From NCBI GenBank assembly GCA_016213405.1, contig JACRAM010000054.1, positions 1-64,000 on the forward strand: a stretch of DNA of 64,000 nucleotides, in the 5' to 3' direction. Shown here in pieces: positions 16,818-25,740 of this stretch (positions are counted from its first letter, which is position 1; each line of letters begins with the position of its first letter). Origin of the DNA: Bacteroidota bacterium. GTDB lineage: Bacteria; Bacteroidota; Bacteroidia; Palsa-948. The notes below the pieces were generated by a model. It saw only the letters and a program-made list of their open reading frames with translations, searched no databases and was not told the origin of the DNA. Position numbers and translations under genes: made by a program.

Positions 16818-18347
16818 ATGTTTGACATCATTGAACTAAACGACAAAGCTTTGAACGAACTCAAAGAGATTGCCGAAAAACTCAACATCCCGAATTTTAA
16901 CGCGATGAAGAAGCAAGACCTTATCTACAAAATTCTTGACTTTCAGGCAACCAACCCATCCAAAACGCCCGACAAAAAAGTGACGCAGCGCAGACCGGAT
17001 GACAAAAGACCTGCTTCTGATAAAGAAGAGGATAATTTCATTGATGAAAATAACGGAGACGACTCCCCTGCTTCTATCAAAGAGCCCGCGCGCACAGAGC
17101 AATCGTATCACGAAACGGAAACTTTTTCTCTGCCTGTTGACCCGGTGATAAATCCGAGCGATGCGAAGAATGAAAATTCTGACCAGACGCAGGAAGTACC
17201 GCGGCAGGACAGAAAACCTGAAATTAATTTTGACGGCATTGTGATTGGCGAAGGCGTATTGGAGATCATGCCTGATGGCTATGGTTTTTTGCGCTCTTCC
17301 GATTATCAGTATTTGAATTCTCCCGATGATGTGTATGTATCGCAGTCGCAGATCCGTTTGTTCGGACTAAAAACAGGCGATACGGTATCGGGCGACATTC
17401 GCCCACCGAAAGAAGGCGAAAAATATTTTCCGCTCATTAAAGTGGGAGCCATCAACGGTCGCGACCCATCGTATGTGCGCGACCGCGTTCCGTTTGATCA
17501 CCTCACGCCTCTTTTCCCTATAGAAAAATTCAAACTCACCCGCCCTAAAGAACAAAACATGTCTTTGCGCGTGGTGGATTTATTCACGCCCATAGGAAAA
17601 GGACAACGCGCTTTGATTGTCGCCCAGCCGAAAACAGGTAAAACCGTTCTGCTGAAAGATCTGGCAAACGCGATTTCAGAAAACCACCCTGAAGCATATC
17701 TCATCGTACTGCTGATTGACGAGCGCCCCGAAGAAGTTACTGATATGGCGCGAAGCGTTAACGCAGAAGTTATTTCTTCCACATTTGACGAACCGGCAGA
17801 GCGCCACGCGCGCATAGCAAATATTGTTTTAGAAAAAGCAAAACGCATGGTGGAGTGCGGACACGATGTGGTGATTCTTCTTGACTCTATCACACGCCTT
17901 GCCCGTGCCTACAACACACTTTCTCCTTCATCAGGAAAAGTTTTGTCGGGTGGTGTGGAGGCAACTGCTCTGCAAAAACCAAAACGCTTTTTTGGAGCTG
18001 CACGGAAAATTGAGAATGGCGGGTCGCTCACCATTCTTGCCACAGCACTCACAGAAACAGGTTCTAAAATGGATGATGTCATCTATGAGGAATTCAAAGG
18101 AACAGGAAACAGTGAAATGCAGCTGGACAGAAAACTTGCCAACAAACGAGTTTATCCTTCTATAGACATCACCGCATCGAGCACACGCAGAGACGATTTG
18201 CTGGTTGACAAAGAAACGCTTCAGCGCCTGTGGATACTGCGCAAGCACCTTGCCGATATGAATCCGCTTGAAGCCATGGAGTTCATCAAGGACAGAATGA
18301 AGAACACGGTGAGCAATGAGGAGTTTTTAGTTTCGATGAACAGCTAA
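16818..18347 (+). CDS. rho: Transcription termination factor Rho
   Basis: 509 residues. An N-terminal Rho_N helix bundle ([19 protein letters not shown], then [11 protein letters not shown]) is followed by a charged linker of about 85 residues that is longer than in E. coli and typical of Bacteroidota. The cold-shock-like RNA-binding domain carries [13 protein letters not shown], and the RecA-like motor has Walker A QPKTGKT and Walker [18 protein letters not shown]. The Q-loop and R-loop regions ([27 protein letters not shown]) are intact. It forms a hexameric helicase that ends transcription on untranslated RNA. Confidence 0.97.
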   Translation: MFDIIELNDKALNELKEIAEKLNIPNFNAMKKQDLIYKILDFQATNPSKTPDKKVTQRRPDDKRPASDKEEDNFIDENNGDDSPASIKEPARTEQSYHETETFSLPVDPVINPSDAKNENSDQTQEVPRQDRKPEINFDGIVIGEGVLEIMPDGYGFLRSSDYQYLNSPDDVYVSQSQIRLFGLKTGDTVSGDIRPPKEGEKYFPLIKVGAINGRDPSYVRDRVPFDHLTPLFPIEKFKLTRPKEQNMSLRVVDLFTPIGKGQRALIVAQPKTGKTVLLKDLANAISENHPEAYLIVLLIDERPEEVTDMARSVNAEVISSTFDEPAERHARIANIVLEKAKRMVECGHDVVILLDSITRLARAYNTLSPSSGKVLSGGVEATALQKPKRFFGAARKIENGGSLTILATALTETGSKMDDVIYEEFKGTGNSEMQLDRKLANKRVYPSIDITASSTRRDDLLVDKETLQRLWILRKHLADMNPLEAMEFIKDRMKNTVSNEEFLVSMNS

Positions 18348-18349
18348 CC

Positions 18350-18385
18350 ATCTCCCCCTTGTAAAGGGGGACTAAGGGGGATTCC
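18350..18385. repeat. Family B hairpin after rho
   Basis: CTCCCCCTT-GTA-AAGGGGG forms a hairpin, followed by CTAAGGGGGATT. This is the GC-rich family B element also found inside several genes. It lies in the 38-bp gap between rho and DUF4199 and may double as a ribosome-binding purine tract for the TTG start at 18386. Confidence 0.65.
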
Positions 18386-18889
18386 TTGAACTCTACTATC
18401 AAATACTCTTTACTCGCCTCTGCTCTGATGATTTTCTGCAAACTCGGAGTTTATTTTACACATTCCCAATTCACCACATTCGGAATTTATTCAGGACTGA
18501 TCGGTCTTTTACTGATTTCCATTCCTCTTGTTATGGCTATAAGAAACCGAAAAGAAGAACTGAACGGATACATCACGCTGAAAGAAGTAATGAAAACCGC
18601 TTTGGGTATTTCAGTGGTCACTGCGCTTATCGTTTCGATATTCACTTATCTCTACTTCATGTTCCTTGACCACGAAACGGCACCACAGATAATTTCACAG
18701 ACAGTAGAATTTATGCACACGGCAAACAAACCGCAAAGTGAAATTGATTTAGCCATTGTTTCGATTCAGGAATTTTACACGCCTCTGAAACAGGCAACGG
18801 GTGTGCTTACAGGAGTTTTGATTGCAGGACTGATACTTTCTTTTATTTCATCAGCTTTCCTGGTGAAGAATCCACCTGCCACTAATTAG
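18386..18889 (+). CDS. DUF4199 membrane protein
   Basis: 167 residues beginning with TTG; the first ATG is 14 codons in and would remove half of the first helix, so TTG is preferred. Four transmembrane helices are predicted at about 7-26, 32-50, 70-92 and 138-160. A long hydrophilic loop before the last helix contains HETAPQIISQTVEFM. This is the size and topology of DUF4199, a Bacteroidota inner-membrane family of unknown function that often lies near cell-envelope genes. The stop codon lies inside a 26-bp perfect palindrome shared with the end of mpl. Confidence 0.82.
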   Translation: MNSTIKYSLLASALMIFCKLGVYFTHSQFTTFGIYSGLIGLLLISIPLVMAIRNRKEELNGYITLKEVMKTALGISVVTALIVSIFTYLYFMFLDHETAPQIISQTVEFMHTANKPQSEIDLAIVSIQEFYTPLKQATGVLTGVLIAGLILSFISSAFLVKNPPATN

Positions 18890-18908
18890 CACGAATTCGT
18901 GCTAATTA
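18883..18908. terminator. 26-bp perfect palindrome covering two convergent stop codons
   Basis: The arms TAATTAGCACGAA and TTCGTGCTAATTA are exact complements. The TAG of DUF4199 (18887-18889) and the TAA of mpl (18906-18908) both lie in it. It could act as a bidirectional termination hairpin, although no U-tract follows. The neighbouring ATTCGTGTCAATTCGTGG at 18909-18926 belongs to the same word family and encodes the last residues of Mpl. Confidence 0.6.
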
Positions 18909-20294
18909 ATTCGTGTCAATTCGTGGAATTAGTGTCTTGAAATCCATTCCGTCAAAAGTTCCTGAACTCATCATGAGCAGATTTTTATTTTCCCATTTCT
19001 GCTTCAGCAGAAAGTCAAAAAGAGTTTTTGAATTTGTAAATACAGAAAATGAACTCCCTTCCCTTGGGGAAGGGTTGGGGATGGGCTTGAAAGATATTTT
19101 CACCTGCTCTTCTGTGATGGACTTTAGTTTCTTATGCTCTATCGTATGCGGATTGAAATAAACAACTGCTTCATCAGCAGCATCCATCGTTCCTGCATAC
19201 TCTTTCAGAAAATTTTCATTCAGACTGCTGAAGGTGTGCAGTTCAAGGCAGGCAATAAGTTTTCTATTCGGAAATTGTTTTTTCACTGCTTCAATCGTTG
19301 CTTTTACTTTCGATGGCGAATGAGCAAAGTCCTTGTAAAAAGCAAATGAATCATTCTTGACAATTAATTCCAATCTCTTTGCCGCACCTTTAAAGGAAGC
19401 AATGGCTTTATAAAAAATTTCATCGCTGATTCCGACTTGTCGGCAAACCAAACGAGCTCCGCTGATGTTCATCAGATTGTGTTCGCCATAAACCATCAGC
19501 GGAATTTCTTTGCCTTCATCTATTAAATAAGTGCTTCCATTTTCAATTTTATGTTTCGGTATTGAATAGGGATACAATCTGATATCTGCTCTTGCTTTAG
19601 AAATAAGTTTTTTTACTTCTTCATCTGTCTCGCAATAAACCAGTGCGCCAATCTGCTCGATGCAGTCAATGTATTTTTTAAACTGCTCCACATAACTTGC
19701 GTAAGTCGGAAAAACATTGATGTGATCCCATGCAATTCCGCTGAGGAGAGCCACATCGGGTTTGTAAAGAAGAAATTTTGGTCTGCGGTCAATCGGAGAG
19801 GCAAGATATTCATCGCCTTCAAACACCGCAATAGTGGCTGAGGCGGTAAGTTTTACCATTGTATCAAATCCTTCCACCTGCGCGCCAATGAGATAATCAA
19901 AATCTTTTCCGCATTGCTTCAGCACGTGAAGAATCATGGCAGTGATAGTGGTTTTGCCATGGCTCCCTCCTACTGCAATTCTGATTTTATCTTTTGTCTG
20001 CTCGTAAATATATTCCGGGTAGGAATAAATCCTCAGTCCGAGTTCCTGTGCTCGGAGAAGTTCAGGGTTATCAATCCGCGCGTGCATGCCGAGAATAACT
20101 GCATCCAGCTCTTCGGAAATTTTTTCAGGATGCCAGCCCATTTCTGCAGGAAGCAAGCCAAGTTTTTCAAGCCGCGTTTTTGACGGCTCAACAATTTCAT
20201 CATCTGAACCAGTGACCGTATAACCTTTCCTGTGAAGAGCAATCGCGAAATTGTGCATTACTGCGCCTCCGATTGAAATAAAGTGAACCCGCAT
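18906..20294 (-). CDS. mpl: Murein peptide ligase Mpl
   Basis: 462 residues, a Mur-ligase fold. The N-terminal Rossmann domain starts HFISIGGAVMHNFAIALHRKG, whose GGAVMHN-type loop separates Mpl from MurC. The ATP-binding loop is GGSHGKTTI, with the central motif FEGDEY and later HSPSK. The enzyme joins UDP-MurNAc to the recovered tripeptide L-Ala-gamma-D-Glu-mesoDAP, so the window's organism recycles its wall. Residues about 401-415 (PIPNPSPREGSS) are encoded by a family B palindrome and look like an insertion before the FTNSKTLFDFLL segment. The final IPRIDTN is encoded by another repeat. Confidence 0.93.
   Translation of the reverse strand: MRVHFISIGGAVMHNFAIALHRKGYTVTGSDDEIVEPSKTRLEKLGLLPAEMGWHPEKISEELDAVILGMHARIDNPELLRAQELGLRIYSYPEYIYEQTKDKIRIAVGGSHGKTTITAMILHVLKQCGKDFDYLIGAQVEGFDTMVKLTASATIAVFEGDEYLASPIDRRPKFLLYKPDVALLSGIAWDHINVFPTYASYVEQFKKYIDCIEQIGALVYCETDEEVKKLISKARADIRLYPYSIPKHKIENGSTYLIDEGKEIPLMVYGEHNLMNISGARLVCRQVGISDEIFYKAIASFKGAAKRLELIVKNDSFAFYKDFAHSPSKVKATIEAVKKQFPNRKLIACLELHTFSSLNENFLKEYAGTMDAADEAVVYFNPHTIEHKKLKSITEEQVKISFKPIPNPSPREGSSFSVFTNSKTLFDFLLKQKWENKNLLMMSSGTFDGMDFKTLIPRIDTN
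19048..19092. repeat. Family B palindrome in frame within mpl
   Basis: CTCCCTTCCCTTGGGGAAGG followed by GTTGGGGATGGG forms a GC-rich hairpin. It is read on the minus strand as PIPNPSPREGSS and keeps the frame. The surrounding C-terminal Mur domain aligns better without it. Confidence 0.7.
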
Positions 20295-20603
20295 AGAAAA
20301 ACGAATTTACGAATGAAATCAATTAGTGGTTTTGCTTTTGAAAATTTGCTATTGAATAGTTATTCAACCTTGTGTATTTTCTTTCTCCATCCATATAGAA
20401 TACAGGTTCAGTACATTATCTGAGCGAAAGACCTAAAAATACTGAAAGGAACACGGTAACGGATAAACCTGATAAATATCAGGAGGATACATGACCAGAA
20501 ACACATAAAAAACTATCATAAAATGTTGTGTGTATTTAAAAGTATGTATTATATTCGCGTCCCAAATTATTAAAAACAATTTTATGTAACAAAACAAATC
20601 ATC
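20295..20603 (+). promoter_or_regulatory. Intergenic region with candidate phasin promoter
   Basis: 309 bp without a gene between divergent mpl and the phasin gene. A TTACGAAT word repeat sits next to the mpl start. TTG at 20526-20528 and TATATTCG at 20550-20557 (one mismatch to TAnnTTTG) are 21 bp apart, giving a probable start near 20563 and a leader of about 40 nt. No terminator or small ORF stands out. Confidence 0.4.
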
Positions 20604-21212
20604 ATGGAAACAAAAACAACAAGCACGCATGAAAAAGCTGAAAAGATTAAAAAGAACATCAACGGCTTTGCGGAAAAATCAAAACAAACAATCAGAGAAC
20701 TGATTGGCACGAGCAAAAAACAAATGAACACGGTGCTGGATACCAATGCCGAAGTGTTCAACACCATCAAGCAAAAGTTAGACCTGCACGAAGTGAACGA
20801 AGAGGTGAGCGACACAGTGAAAAACACCTTTTTGCAATCGTTAGAGCTGGCGGAAGATACGCTGGATGGCATCATCAATTCCTACACCAGACAGATGGAA
20901 CTCACTGTGGATTTCAATACCAAACTGGTGGAAGCGGTGAAAGAATCCAATGTGGAAAACGCTGACAGGTTTTTGGAATTGATTCACGAAAACATGGAAG
21001 CATCACAGAAACTCACTGCCGAAAACACCAAAGAGATTCTTGATTTCTATAACAAACATACCAATCTGGCACTCAACTTCAACACAAAGTTTGCGGATAA
21101 TGTGAACGCACAGGTGGAAGCCATGTTTGAAATTCAGAAAAAATCATTGCAGCGATTCACCGGCTGGGCACAGGAATGGTGGAAACAACCGGGAGAAAAA
21201 GAAAAAGTGTAA
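20604..21212 (+). CDS. Phasin-like granule protein 1
   Basis: 202 residues, almost entirely helical with heptad-like spacing, no signal peptide and no cysteine. Segments such as TRQMELTVDFNTKLVEAV and TKEILDFYNKHTNLALNFNTKF resemble the amphipathic helices of polyhydroxyalkanoate granule phasins. The end FTGWAQEWWKQ is aromatic. It is paralogous to the protein at 22072-22713 (shared VDFN/IDFN, YNKH and NxNxQV patterns). Phasins coat PHB granules and control their size; the adjacent PHA synthase and reductase genes make this role likely. Confidence 0.75.
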   Translation: METKTTSTHEKAEKIKKNINGFAEKSKQTIRELIGTSKKQMNTVLDTNAEVFNTIKQKLDLHEVNEEVSDTVKNTFLQSLELAEDTLDGIINSYTRQMELTVDFNTKLVEAVKESNVENADRFLELIHENMEASQKLTAENTKEILDFYNKHTNLALNFNTKFADNVNAQVEAMFEIQKKSLQRFTGWAQEWWKQPGEKEKV

Positions 21213-21270
21213 CAGAATAAGTTAATCGTTAATATTTCGAAACCAATAATCAATAATAAATTATATCATC

Positions 21271-21951
21271 ATGGAAACAAAAGAAAAAACATTTGCAAAC
21301 GCAGCGGAACAAATGCAGGAAGCATTCAAAACCACTACCGACATTTACAAAAAGGCATCGCTGTCCATTCTGGAGGCGTACAACCAACAACTCTCCACTT
21401 CTGCCGAGTGGTACACCAATTTTGTTGGAGGCACTCTCAAGACCGACTTTTCAAAAAACTATGGAGTCGCTTCCGACCTGTGGAAAAAAAATCTTGACTC
21501 CTATCAGCAAACACTGGCGGAGACGAGTAAACTCTCAAAAGAAGTAACGGAAAAAATATTCCGTTCATGGAGCGAAGAAGAATCCTTTTTTTCGCCTGTA
21601 AGCAAGGAAGTTATTGAGGCCGTACTCAGCATTTTTAAGAAACAATCTGAATTGTTCAGCGACTCGGGCACGCAATTCTTAAACACTCTTACTAAGGAAA
21701 ATAATCTCAAAAACTATTCCGAACAATTTAAAAACATCCTTGGAAGCACCATCAAAACCTCAGGGCAAACCATTAAAAACCTGGTGGAGAATTACAATAA
21801 AGAAGCGCAGTTTACTCAAAAGGCAAGTGAGCAGTTGCTCAACAGCATCACCAAACAGTTTGATGCGGTGGCAGAGATGAACACCAAACTCTTCAATGAC
21901 ACGCTCAAAAATTTTGAACAAGAGAAGAAATCAACAAACAAAAACAAATAA
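21271..21951 (+). CDS. Phasin-like granule protein 2
   Basis: 226 residues, helical, lacking a signal peptide. It begins METKEKTFANAAEQMQEAFK and contains SILEAYNQQLSTSAEWYTNF and NSITKQFDAVAEMNTKLFND. These amphipathic helices with spaced Phe, Trp and Tyr suit binding to a polymer surface. Its leader and first codons (TCATCATGGAAACAAAA) copy those of the first phasin, suggesting common origin or shared translation control. It could instead be a generic coiled-coil protein, but the position between two phasin-like genes and phaC favours a granule role. Confidence 0.68.
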   Translation: METKEKTFANAAEQMQEAFKTTTDIYKKASLSILEAYNQQLSTSAEWYTNFVGGTLKTDFSKNYGVASDLWKKNLDSYQQTLAETSKLSKEVTEKIFRSWSEEESFFSPVSKEVIEAVLSIFKKQSELFSDSGTQFLNTLTKENNLKNYSEQFKNILGSTIKTSGQTIKNLVENYNKEAQFTQKASEQLLNSITKQFDAVAEMNTKLFNDTLKNFEQEKKSTNKNK

Positions 21952-22071
21952 ACAATAAACAAAAGGGAAGGATAGAGAATAAAAAAAAAACGAATTTACG
22001 AATAACAGAAAATGTCCTCATTTGTAGATTCGTAATCAATTCATTATCCGTACCACCAATTCTCATTCGCC

Positions 22072-22713
22072 ATGACAACAGTAGAAGAACCAAAAGCAAA
22101 AAAGCAATCCGGCACATCGGAAAACAAAACTATCTCTGAGCAGATAGAAGGGCTTAAATCAAAATTGGATGAAGCCAGCGAGGAAGCAAAAGAAAACATC
22201 CGATCCACCATTGATGCCTGCACCAAGCAGTACAACCACGCTATTGAGACAAACAAGGAGTATGTGAAAGCACTGCGGGAACAAATGAAGGATGCCAAAA
22301 TGGATACTTCCCATCTGGATGAAATTAACAGCACTTTTGCTAATTCATTGCAAATGTCCGAAGAGGTGATTGACACCATCATTGACTCACATCTGCACCG
22401 CATAAGCCAAATTATTGACTTCAACAAGAAAAGCGCAGAGGCATTGCATCAGGGTTATTCATCCGATAAATTCAATTATGAAAAATTTGTTGCCCTGCAG
22501 CAGAAAAATTTTGAGCAGAGCATTGAACTTTCTACCCGCGATATGAAGAAAATCGTTGATGTGTATAACAAGCACATCAACCTGTCGGTTAATTTCAGCA
22601 AGCGTTTTTCCAACAACATCAACACGCAGATTGATACACTTGTAAAATTTCAAAGTAAGGGCTTGCAGGCATACAGCAACTGGGTGGCAAACTGGTGGGA
22701 GAAAGATAAATAA
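22072..22713 (+). CDS. Phasin-like granule protein 3
   Basis: 213 residues, helical. The N-terminal 40 residues are charged and low-complexity. Later segments IIDFNKKSAEALHQGY, MKKIVDVYNKHINLSVNFSKRFS and the final SNWVANWWEKDK parallel the first phasin. It lies 120 bp after phasin 2 and 165 bp before phaC, with a terminator and a new promoter in between. The three genes therefore form a block upstream of the biosynthetic genes. Function is inferred from context and paralogy. Confidence 0.7.
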   Translation: MTTVEEPKAKKQSGTSENKTISEQIEGLKSKLDEASEEAKENIRSTIDACTKQYNHAIETNKEYVKALREQMKDAKMDTSHLDEINSTFANSLQMSEEVIDTIIDSHLHRISQIIDFNKKSAEALHQGYSSDKFNYEKFVALQQKNFEQSIELSTRDMKKIVDVYNKHINLSVNFSKRFSNNINTQIDTLVKFQSKGLQAYSNWVANWWEKDK

Positions 22714-22720
22714 GGTTTCG

Positions 22721-22790
22721 AGTTTACAGTTTACTGTCTATAGTTCTATCAACCTTAAACCGTAAACTATAAACCGTAAACCATTTTTTT
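22721..22790. repeat. GTTTACAGTTTAC word-repeat hairpin
   Basis: GTTTACAGTTTACTG words at 22723-22740 face AAACCGTAAACTATAAACCG at 22757-22776. They are partly complementary. The same family occurs at 30752-30780. It separates phasin 3 from the terminator at 22813. Confidence 0.55.
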
Positions 22791-22812
22791 ATGACTGTAT
22801 AATCCGATTTTG

Positions 22813-22848
22813 AAACCCTCTGATACATCGGAGGGTTTTTTATTTTTG
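22813..22848 (+). terminator. Intrinsic terminator ahead of phaC, overlapping its promoter
   Basis: AACCCTC-TGATACATCG-GAGGGTT followed by TTTT forms a classical stem and U-tract after the phasin genes. The T-tract runs straight into TATTTTTG (22841-22848), which matches the -7 consensus TAnnTTTG and lies 29 bp before the phaC ATG. Termination of the phasin message and initiation of phaC would use the same bases. Confidence 0.7.
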
Positions 22849-22877
22849 TACTTTCATTGTTTTAACACTTTTAAACT

Positions 22878-24638
22878 ATGAGCCGATCACAAAAAACAAC
22901 AAGCAACGAAACTACCAAATTGCTAAAAGACATGGCAGAAGCCGGTCAGCGTATGACGCAAGCCTACCTTGACAGTTTGCCAAATCTGATTCACTCAAGC
23001 AAGGACATGACAGAAACCTGGCGCAATTTCAGCAACAGCATCGCATCCAACCCGGAAAAGTCTGGGTCAAATATTCAGAACAGTTATTTCGATTTTTATA
23101 AAAAACAAATGGAGTTGTGGCAGGAAATCAACCAACACATAATGGAAGGAGGAAACCCGCTGCCTAATGGCGACAAACGTTTCAATGCGCCTGAGTGGAA
23201 CGAATCCCCTTATTATTTTTATTTCATCAAACAGACCTATCTCATGGCATCTGAATTGATGAACAATATCATAGAGCAGGCAGATATAGATGAAACTACC
23301 AAAAAGAAACTCAAATTCTATACACAGCTTTTTGTTGACGCTTTATCTCCAGCTAATTTTTTCGCTACAAATCCGGAAGCAATCAAACTGGCACAGCAAA
23401 CGAACGGAGAAAGTTTAAAGAAAGGATTTAATAACCTACTCAAGGATATAAAACTTGGAAAAATCAGCCAGACAGATTTCTCAGCATTTGAAGTAGGAAA
23501 AAATCTTGCAACTACTCCGGGCAGTGTAGTTTTTGAAAACGAACTGATTCAACTCATCCAGTACAAACCGACCGGCAAGAAAGTTTGTGAAGTGCCATTG
23601 CTGATTATTCCCCCTTGGATAAATCGTTATTATATTCTTGACTTGGAACCGTACAACTCTTTTGTGCGATTTTCTGTAGAACAGGGCTTCACCGTATTTA
23701 TGATTTCATGGCGTGTGCCCAAAGGCGATATGGGAAAACTTACTTTTGACGATTATGCAGAAAGCGGAATGTTAGATGCTGTTACGGCAATTGAGGAAAT
23801 TACAAGTCAGAAAAAAGTAAATGTACTCGGCTACTGTATCGGAGGAACACTGCTGGGTTCTGTTGCAGCAGTACTCGCTGAAAAAAAGAAAAGTGACCTG
23901 AACACCGCTACTTTCCTTGCCACGATGCTTGATTTTTCTGACTTTGGTGTCTTGAGCGCTGTGGTTGACCTTCCGCTGATTCAAAAAATGGAAAAAGAAT
24001 TAGGCAAGAACGGAATGCTCCAGGGAAAAGATATGGCCAATGCCTTCAACATGATACGCTCCAAAGATTTGATATGGAGTTATGTCGTTAATAATTATCT
24101 CAAAGGAAATGATCCTGCTCCCTACTCTATCCTGCATTGGACCAATGACAATACCAATCTGCCGGGAAATATGTACACTTATTATTTACGGCATTTCATA
24201 CTTGAAAATAAATTAAGCAAAAAGAATGCACTCAAAGTATGTAACACCCCTGTTGATTTGGGAAAAATTAAAACCCCGTGTTATGTGCTTGGCACCGCAG
24301 AAGACCACATCTCACCGTGTCAAACCGCATTTTCAACCACTCGTCTTGTTGGCGGTGAAGTGGAATTTGTAATAGGGGAATCAGGTCATGTGGCAGGAGT
24401 TGTAAATCCACCCGTAAAAGAAAACAAGTACGGATATTTCAGCAATGGAAAACTCGGAAAGGACTTAGATCATTTTAAGGAAACCGCACAGTATCATAAA
24501 GAAAGTTGGTGGATTCACTGGGCTAAATGGCTGAAGCAACATTCCGGCAAAGAGATTAACGCACCTGCAAAACCAGGAAGCAAAAAAAATAAAGTGATTG
24601 AACCAGCACCTGGGCGGTATGTGAAAGAACCTCTTTAA
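22878..24638 (+). CDS. phaC: Polyhydroxyalkanoate synthase
   Basis: 586 residues, the length of class I PhaC enzymes. The lipase-box-like GYCIGG supplies the catalytic Cys (about residue 320). Asp in TAEDHIS (about 476) and His in ESGHVAG (about 504) complete the triad. The conserved PPWINRYYILDL and WRVPKG motifs are present. It polymerises 3-hydroxyacyl-CoA, usually 3-hydroxybutyryl-CoA, into storage granules. There is no phaE or phaR next to it, which supports class I. It precedes phaB by 107 bp and follows three phasin-like genes. Confidence 0.93.
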   Translation: MSRSQKTTSNETTKLLKDMAEAGQRMTQAYLDSLPNLIHSSKDMTETWRNFSNSIASNPEKSGSNIQNSYFDFYKKQMELWQEINQHIMEGGNPLPNGDKRFNAPEWNESPYYFYFIKQTYLMASELMNNIIEQADIDETTKKKLKFYTQLFVDALSPANFFATNPEAIKLAQQTNGESLKKGFNNLLKDIKLGKISQTDFSAFEVGKNLATTPGSVVFENELIQLIQYKPTGKKVCEVPLLIIPPWINRYYILDLEPYNSFVRFSVEQGFTVFMISWRVPKGDMGKLTFDDYAESGMLDAVTAIEEITSQKKVNVLGYCIGGTLLGSVAAVLAEKKKSDLNTATFLATMLDFSDFGVLSAVVDLPLIQKMEKELGKNGMLQGKDMANAFNMIRSKDLIWSYVVNNYLKGNDPAPYSILHWTNDNTNLPGNMYTYYLRHFILENKLSKKNALKVCNTPVDLGKIKTPCYVLGTAEDHISPCQTAFSTTRLVGGEVEFVIGESGHVAGVVNPPVKENKYGYFSNGKLGKDLDHFKETAQYHKESWWIHWAKWLKQHSGKEINAPAKPGSKKNKVIEPAPGRYVKEPL

Positions 24639-24694
24639 TATCAGGATTACAAGATTATCAGAAGATTACAATAATTACATTTGTTGTAAATATC

Positions 24695-24702
24695 TAATTT
24701 TG
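24695..24702 (+). promoter_or_regulatory. Candidate -7 element of phaB
   Basis: TAATTTTG matches TAnnTTTG and lies 43 bp before the phaB ATG. A TTTG at 24680-24683 is too close to be a normal -33 box, so this is a weak call. phaB could also be read from the phaC promoter. Confidence 0.25.
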
Positions 24703-24745
24703 ATTTTCTGTAATTGTGTTTAACTTACTATAATCGCGATAATGT

Positions 24746-25513
24746 ATGAGGGAGAAAAATAATAAAGTAGCGCTTGTAACAGGGGGTACGGGCGGTATGG
24801 GAACTGCTATTTGTGAACGCCTTTATAAAGATGGATATTCTGTAGTTGCCAACTACAGAAATTTTACGACTGCAATGAAATGGCGCGAAATGGCAAAAAA
24901 ATGGCGCGATGACCAGTTGCAAATGGGCATTGATGTGAAAATCGTTCAGGGCGATGTCACTAATTATCAGTCTGCAACCATTATGATAAAAAAAATTGAA
25001 GATGAAGTTGGTCCTGTAGATGTACTTGTTAACAATGTAGGTATTTCAAGAGATGCTACCGTAAGAAAGATGACTCCTGAACAATGGTATGAAGTCATCA
25101 ACACAAACCTGAACAGTGTATTCATCTGCTCACGATTGGTCATTAACCAAATGGTAGAAAAAAAATGGGGACGAATCATCTGCATATCTTCCGTTAACGG
25201 GCATAAAGGTTCTTACGGCACTTGCAATTATTCCAGTTCCAAAGCCGGCATGTATGGATTTGTAAAAACAATTGCCATGGAAGTTGTAAAATATGGTATT
25301 ACCGCAAACACCATCTCCCCCGGCTACACCGCCACACCTATGCTTACAGGAATACCTGATGAAGTGATGCAAAAAATTATTGCACAAGTCCCCATGGGTC
25401 GTTTGGCACAACCTCGAGAAATAGCTGCTGCGGTTGCTTATCTCGCTTCCGATGAAGCCGCCTTCATGACCGGTGCCGACATTTCTATCAATGGAGGGCA
25501 GTATATGTATTGA
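24746..25513 (+). CDS. phaB: Acetoacetyl-CoA reductase (SDR family)
   Basis: 255 residues, a short-chain dehydrogenase. The cofactor loop is TGGTGGMGT (residues 12-20). Arg in VANYRN after the second strand fits NADPH preference. NNVGISRD and the catalytic Ser-Tyr-Lys set (CISSVNG, then YSSSK) are intact. The sequence GHKGSYGTCNYSSSKAGMYG resembles PhaB-type enzymes that reduce acetoacetyl-CoA to (R)-3-hydroxybutyryl-CoA. The position after phaC supports this over FabG. No phaA thiolase is visible here; it would have to be encoded elsewhere. Confidence 0.88.
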   Translation: MREKNNKVALVTGGTGGMGTAICERLYKDGYSVVANYRNFTTAMKWREMAKKWRDDQLQMGIDVKIVQGDVTNYQSATIMIKKIEDEVGPVDVLVNNVGISRDATVRKMTPEQWYEVINTNLNSVFICSRLVINQMVEKKWGRIICISSVNGHKGSYGTCNYSSSKAGMYGFVKTIAMEVVKYGITANTISPGYTATPMLTGIPDEVMQKIIAQVPMGRLAQPREIAAAVAYLASDEAAFMTGADISINGGQYMY

Positions 25514-25570
25514 TAATATAATTGGTTCTACAAGGTTTCCTGTGGGTAGAGATTTATAGTAGAACTGTAA

Positions 25571-25711
25571 ATTGAATAACGAACATTTGAACATTTGAAC
25601 TGAGAACATTCGAAGTGAATGTATTTTACTTCTGACTTCGTTATTCAAATGTTCTATTGTTCATTTTTTAGTTTACCCCGTTGGATAATTTTAATCCTAC
25701 GGGGTTTACCC
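25571..25711. repeat. Two palindromic elements after phaB
   Basis: The first (25571-25668) has arms ATTGAATAACGAA and TTCGTTATTCAAAT with internal ACATTTGA words; relatives are at 30785-30825 and 63525-63652. The second (25671-25711) is ACCCCGTTGGAT-AATTTT-AATCCTACGGGGT, the family found at 14023-14083 and 33521-33555. They fill the gap before the metallo-hydrolase. Confidence 0.7.
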
Positions 25712-25740
25712 ACAACAAACATAGTAGAACCATATAATTT

